From: Mesocentrotus franciscanus
Taxonomy: Eukaryota; Echinodermata; Echinoidea; Camarodonta; Strongylocentrotidae
Direction of reading: 5' to 3'
Assembly (NCBI GenBank): GCA_037976565.1
Contig: CP137670.1
Span: 18,587,744 to 18,651,743 of the forward strand
Length of the DNA: 64,000 nucleotides
Part shown: piece by piece, positions 59,210 to 64,000 of the stretch
How the letters are laid out: each line of letters opens with the position of its first letter
How positions within the stretch are numbered: position 1 is the stretch's first letter
Made by a program: the position numbers and the translations under genes
The notes under the pieces: model-generated
What the model saw: the letters and a program-made list of their open reading frames with translations, nothing else
Told to the model about the DNA's origin: nothing
Databases searched by the model: none

Positions 59210-59700
59210 AGGGGGTGGGGGCATTGACAGTGAAAGCGGGAATATTTGACAAACATGAGAGGGAAATAGAGGGGAAGGGAAAGAGAGAGAGGGAGAGAAA
59301 GGAATTAATAACGAACCTAAGTCCATATTGCGCCCCCTTCCCCATTTCACTGGTGTTCCCTCATTTGCTGGATCCATGCTACAACACTGTAAATATCATT
59401 AAATGTTCCCATTATGATTATCTGTTATCACTTCTCTCTACCCCTCCCCCCTTTCTCACTTTCACAAACAAACTTTAATTTTCCTCCCTTCTCACTTCCT
59501 TCTTTTCTTTATTCCCTCTCTTGTTCTTCTTTATCCTTTCTCTCACTCTCTCTCTCTCTCTTACTCACTCCCTCTCTCTCTCCTGCTTTCCCTTTCTCTC
59601 ACTTTTTCCTTCTTTCTTTCCTTTTCATTCTCCCCTCACTCTTACTTTTTCATCCCCTCTTTATCTTATCCTCTCACATTCTCTTTCTATAGCACTCACT
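59210..59700. repeat. GA-rich then CT-rich block, unit C
   Basis: Counterpart of 20864-21540, with a shorter GA part. Confidence 0.7.
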
Positions 59701-60190
59701 ATCTCCTTCTTTCTGTCTTTCACTCTGAAATATTCACGATTTCACGATTGGCGATGTCTCTTCTAGGCCACCATAACAATTGGTTCTTGCATCGAGTCCT
59801 CTATCAGTGAAGCAGAAATTAGGTACTGGGTACGCACTGTTGGTAAGTTGACCATGGGATGGCGCTGTGCAAATGAGTAGTACGTTAGGGCAGAACGTTT
59901 ATCTGTTCATTATCGCTTTTATACACCCGTCACAATGCCAAACCAACTCCACACCGATTCTTATCTGAACAATTCTCGGTGATTGGAGTTCATGTAATAT
60001 TTAGTTCAGTCTGAATACTGTCTGGTGTTGGCCTTGTTGGTGTGACTGAGTTAACGTCCTTCTGGCTCTCAGCTAACACTCAATTTTGGAAGTTGTTTTT
60101 GTCCAATAAATCCAGTCCAAATTAACGCCGCTTAGCTCTCCATTAATCCAGAATACAAGTCACGTGAAACTCAGGTTGTAATTTGATACA

Positions 60191-60639
60191 GTCATGAAAG
60201 ATCTCAACCCTTTCAGGACAAGATTTATTTTAAGGGCTAAATTGATCACATATTGTTCTTCAAATTGGCAACAATCATATTTTTCTTTTGTTTTGAACAT
60301 TTTTAGAATAAATGTTATGTCTCAGATAACTATATACATGGGTGACAATCTTGTTAAAATCTTGAAAAAGAAGTGGCAAATTGTTATCGAAAAACAATGA
60401 TTTTGATTTGTTAAAGGTGTTGCCAATCTAAAGATTATTTTTTATTCACTTCTTATAATTCCAGACATAACATGTAATATATTCATAAAACAAATATATA
60501 TGCAGTGTGTACAGCTAGAACGTACACAAATCAACCTGGAAAAAAAATATTTTGCAAAATATCTTTTCAGAAGTGATATTTTAAGCTTTTATCTTGAATA
60601 TAATATTACCATATTTTATTGGAATACATTTCATCAGGA
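60191..60639. other. Unassigned AT-rich sequence
   Basis: No gene or repeat structure recognised. Confidence 0.3.
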
Positions 60640-61190
60640 TAACAGATATACATCCTAGTCCTGAACGAATACAAAATGTAATACACGAAAATATAAATAA
60701 TGAAAATCACCAAAGTTCACAAGCAAAATGTGCTCGTCTTATTGTCAAAAACCGAAATATTCCCATGCTACTACAATGTTGCATGAACTACACTGGCTCC
60801 CAGTTGCTGATATAATACAATACCGGATACTTGTTCAACTTTAAAATTTATGTCAACCACACCTCCTGTATACATCTCCTCACTCTTTCAGCAAAAGAGA
60901 ACATCATATTCTCTTAGGACTTCATGAGCTCCTACCTTTGTCGTTCCCAAATCTCGTAAACAGGCTGGTTTCAAATTCTGTTAGTCCTTAGCCCCACGTC
61001 TCTGGAACAAACTCCCCTCGTTCTTAAGAAACAGTACTTCACTAGATTTCTTCAAAAAACAACTGAACACATACGTCTACAACTCCTCTTAAATTGTTGA
61101 TAGACTAAGAAAGTCTAGCGCCTTGTATCCTTAGGAAAAAGCGCTATATAAATCAAAATATTATTATTATTATAATTATTAAAATAGCAT
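60640..61190 (+). mobile_element. L2-like LINE 3' fragment
   Basis: Broken frames give CARLI, then LHELHWLPVADIIQYRILV and, after frame changes, APRLWNKLPSFLRN and FFKKQLNTYVYNSS before a stop near 61092. This is the usual order of the RT C-terminus. The 3' UTR ends GCGCTATATAAATCAAAATA followed by (TTA)n, an L2-type tail. Strongly 5'-truncated and dead. Confidence 0.8.
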
Positions 61191-61879
61191 TGGGTGATTG
61201 GTACACTTGAAAGTGTATTAAACACTATTATTTTGCTCCTTATGTAAGGGGTTCTATGTCGCTATACTACATTTCAAATATGGGCTTCGAATATTAATTC
61301 TGGAGAGATATTGCACGTTTAAATACACTCTTAATACACTAAATGTATGTACAGTTAAACCTGATTTAGCGCCCACCTGTATAGGAAAAACACCTGTCTA
61401 TGAAGACCACCTGCCTTTAAAGACCGCTAGCGCTCTCACGGTTTCCCTTGCATGGTCCTTATTCAGGTTAATACAATAAATCATATATAAACAAACATGT
61501 ACTAAATCATATGCACTAAGCTTCTTTCACTTAACTCTACCTATGAAAGTAATTCTGGAATTTGCTTAAAGCTCCATCAAGATCTCTGTCGTGTATTGTC
61601 ACACAATATCTTTAATGGGATAATGGCATATAAATACATATCTCATATAGACTTTTTATTCCTTTTATAATTTTATCATTCAATGGCTAGCATGCATCAT
61701 TGACGATGTACACAAACCAAGACATATACACATTAAGTATTTTTTATTCAATATAATACCTCGTGCATAATACATGTATGTTTGAATATTGATAGACAGT
61801 TAAACCTGTCTTTTCATAGAGGTGTAGAGGCTAGCGATCTTTAATAATCACTTTTTTGACAAGTTTAACTGCAAGGGCA
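61191..61879. other. Unassigned AT-rich sequence
   Basis: No gene recognised. Confidence 0.3.
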
Positions 61880-62985
61880 AAATGATTCAACCGGATTTAA
61901 TGCCAAAAGATCATATCAATATCCCAGACGCGACAAACCATTTCAGTAGGCATATGTGGGGAATTTGTAAGGTCTGTTTTTATCACTCGTTGAACAAAAT
62001 TCAACTTCCTTTGAAACTTATTGGGCAATGTCTATTTCCCCCATAAGCTTTAAAGGGAAAGTCCAATCCAAAAATAACTGACTTTCAATAAAAGCAGAAA
62101 AATCAGACAAACCAATCAAAAAAAGTTTGAGCAAAATCGGATAACTAATAAGAAAGTTATGAATTTTTGAAAAAGTATGTAAAACTATGGAACAATGAGA
62201 ATCACAACACAAATTGCCAAGATGGTTATCAGTTTGTGACGTCATGTCCTCACAACTTATCAATTGCTTTATATAGTTTAATCCCATTAATTTCCTTTTA
62301 TCCCCAAAACTTGATTTCCCATGCCATTGCCCAGATTATATGATTTGTATCATATTGCATGCATGACATTTCCCAAAACTTGTATGAATTTTGAAGAATT
62401 GATACTATTTTCTGAATATTGTATTTCATAATTATTGATTTTTATATAAATAGTTTATCAAAATTCAATTTTTCATGATTTAACTGGACAAAATTACTCT
62501 TTATTTGTGCATCCACACAAAAACATATTACTAACAATCTAACTTGGATGCTGGTGTGAAGAAATAAGATTCTTAGGGTGAAAATAGGAAATTTATATTA
62601 TCAATATAAAGAAAATAATTAGTGGATAGTGAGGACCATACGTCACAGACTCATGAGTGAGTTGCCAATTTGTGTAGTGATTTTCAAAGTTTTTCATGTC
62701 ATTAAAAATTCATAACTTTCTTATTAGTTATCTGATTTTGCTCAAACTTTTTTTGATTGGTTTGTCTGATTTTTCTGGTTCTATTGAAAGTAAGTTATTT
62801 TTGGAGTGGACTTAGAATTCAATAGCCTTTGTCACTTTTGCATTTTTTTGAACTGTTTGTGTAGCACTCTAATGATATTCCTGAGCTAAATTATATTTCT
62901 CAGAGGAAAACAAGACTAACATATAATGTTGATTAAGGGGTTATCATGTAAATCTAAAAATTACTATACACTATGTTCTTTACGA
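61880..62985. repeat. Dispersed repeat copy interrupted by an inverted-repeat element
   Basis: The two parts 61880-62053 and 62817-62985 together match 48022-48410. Confidence 0.65.
62054..62816. mobile_element. Inverted-repeat element, about 760 bp, with about 115-bp termini
   Basis: The left end AGGGAAAGTCCAATCCAAAA and the complement of the right end (AAGTCCACTCCAAAAATAAC) match, with small changes, for over 100 bp, including ATCAGACAAACCAATCAAAA. The target was TTAA: intact on the left (62050-62053), mutated to TTCAA on the right; the uninterrupted copy at about 48200 reads GCTTTAATAGC. Confidence 0.75.
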
Positions 62986-63006
62986 AGCACTTATTTACTA
63001 TGGTTC

Positions 63007-63100
63007 TAGGACACCTACCCCCTGGACATCCACCCCCTGATAACCACCCCAGTCAACTACCCCCTAGGCCAACTACCCCCTAGGACAACTACACCCTAGG
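63007..63100. repeat. Imperfect tandem repeat, about 15-16 bp unit
   Basis: Five to six copies of ACAACTACCCCCTAGG-like units directly abut the TRIM fragment. Confidence 0.75.
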
Positions 63101-63192
63101 GCAATCACAGATGTGACGTACTACATGTACGTGAAGGAGAAGAAGAAGTTCTGCGATAACTGCGCCTCCAAAGAGGGATGCATCGGAAAAGC
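63101..63192 (+). pseudogene. TRIM-like fragment, copy D, cut by the assembly gap
   Basis: Matches codons about 19-47 of copies A-C (ITDVTYY...VKEKKKFCDNC) in one open frame, with two extra codons (Met-Tyr) before VKEKKK. The ATG, first two cysteines, splice acceptor and pyrimidine tract are all absent; a tandem repeat stands in their place. It is either a truncated pseudogene or a misjoined contig end. The continuation is hidden in the N run. Confidence 0.6.
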
Positions 63193-63692
63193 NNNNNNNN
63201 NNNNNNNNNNNNNNNNNNNNNNNNNNNNNNNNNNNNNNNNNNNNNNNNNNNNNNNNNNNNNNNNNNNNNNNNNNNNNNNNNNNNNNNNNNNNNNNNNNNN
63301 NNNNNNNNNNNNNNNNNNNNNNNNNNNNNNNNNNNNNNNNNNNNNNNNNNNNNNNNNNNNNNNNNNNNNNNNNNNNNNNNNNNNNNNNNNNNNNNNNNNN
63401 NNNNNNNNNNNNNNNNNNNNNNNNNNNNNNNNNNNNNNNNNNNNNNNNNNNNNNNNNNNNNNNNNNNNNNNNNNNNNNNNNNNNNNNNNNNNNNNNNNNN
63501 NNNNNNNNNNNNNNNNNNNNNNNNNNNNNNNNNNNNNNNNNNNNNNNNNNNNNNNNNNNNNNNNNNNNNNNNNNNNNNNNNNNNNNNNNNNNNNNNNNNN
63601 NNNNNNNNNNNNNNNNNNNNNNNNNNNNNNNNNNNNNNNNNNNNNNNNNNNNNNNNNNNNNNNNNNNNNNNNNNNNNNNNNNNNNNNNNNNN
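63193..63692. other. Assembly gap (500 N)
   Basis: Exactly 500 Ns, so probably a placeholder of unknown true length. Confidence 0.98.
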
Positions 63693-64000
63693 CGTTATAC
63701 TGGGCCGATACTGATAGGGTTTGGGGCAGTTGCTCCCCCCTCCCCCCAGCAATGCAATTCAAGCATGTTTTTCAAGAAATTATGACTAAACAAAATACAT
63801 GTAAATATTGCATGAATTCATTTTGAAAAAAAATGTCAACATTTATTTAAGTAAAACTCGAAGGTATCAATATAGTTAAAATGCCGTTTTCGGTCCGAAT
63901 AACAATTAGTTTTTCTTTTCCTTCTCGTCCTTACATGTTCGACTTCATCTTCCTTCTGTTCATCATATTCCATTCATCCTCTCATCTTTCTTGTTCTTCA
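63693..64000. other. Sequence after the gap, unassigned
   Basis: A GC-rich repeat-like end (GGTTTGGGGCAGTTGCTCCC) followed by AT-rich sequence and a pyrimidine-rich tail. No TRIM-like sequence resumes. Confidence 0.4.

Larger units (their letters stand above)
51045..60190 (+). repeat. Segmental duplication unit C
   Basis: Collinear with A and B. It is the most insertion-rich unit: a Helentron-like element (51867-52726), a 27-nt hairpin (55861-55887), a TTAA element (58446-58946) and about 220 bp near 51140-51360 absent from A. Confidence 0.75.

Noticed and set aside
63105..63826. Open frames of up to 237 codons spanning the gap
   Set aside because: They consist mainly of N.
1..64000. tRNA, rRNA or snRNA genes
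   Set aside because: No T-loop GGTTCRANYCC with a matching acceptor stem or other RNA-gene signature was found by reading; a covariance-model search would be needed to exclude them.

Overview
The window is animal nuclear DNA: intron-split genes, long AT-rich intergenic stretches, microsatellites, LINE fragments and many non-autonomous DNA transposons. A sea urchin or close relative is the best guess. That is inferred from a foldback element resembling sea urchin TU elements, the LINE types, and a local expansion of RING-less TRIM-like genes; no species-diagnostic gene is present.

Layout. A unit carrying one single-exon TRIM-like gene occurs three times in the same orientation: A (about 0.56-7.4 kb, CDS 1562-3364), B (about 14.1-22.9 kb, CDS 15003-16826) and C (about 51.0-60.2 kb, CDS 53615-55420). 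Each unit has a long polypyrimidine tract, a 3' splice site just before the ATG, the CDS, a poly(A) signal, a degenerate satellite of roughly 150-210 bp period, and a GA/CT-rich block. A fourth TRIM-like fragment (63101-63192) runs into a 500-N gap. A to B are separated by a decayed LINE (7.96-9.4 kb, minus), a possible solo LTR, and a 1.3-kb tandem duplication (11.2-14.0 kb).

Between B and C lies a complete-looking nicotinic-type Cys-loop receptor subunit gene (plus strand, eight well-phased exons 29424-35243 and a putative signal-peptide exon at 28062-28114). Exons of 45 and 110 nt match the classical nAChR exon 3 and 4 lengths. The subunit has a cation-type pore but several agonist-site residues are replaced, so it looks like a non-alpha or divergent subunit. 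It is flanked by two copies of one segment (23.25-26.4 kb, and 35.4-40.0 plus 47.7-48.0 kb), the second copy largely inverted.

The 40.2-46.6 kb region is a readable insertion history: a TU-like foldback element with palindromic 17-mer arrays as outer arms; a minus-strand LINE fragment near its centre; and a 3.67-kb TTAA-flanked piggyBac-like non-autonomous element inside the LINE. Because the units are duplicated, several insertions can be compared with an empty site in this window: a 501-bp TTAA element, a 27-nt hairpin with an 8-bp duplication, a Helentron-like element upstream of TRIM copy C, a candidate LTR of 1162 bp, and an inverted-repeat element at 62.05-62.8 kb.

No CRISPR array, rRNA or tRNA gene was recognised. 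All homology statements come from reading and by-eye alignment; no search or alignment program was run.
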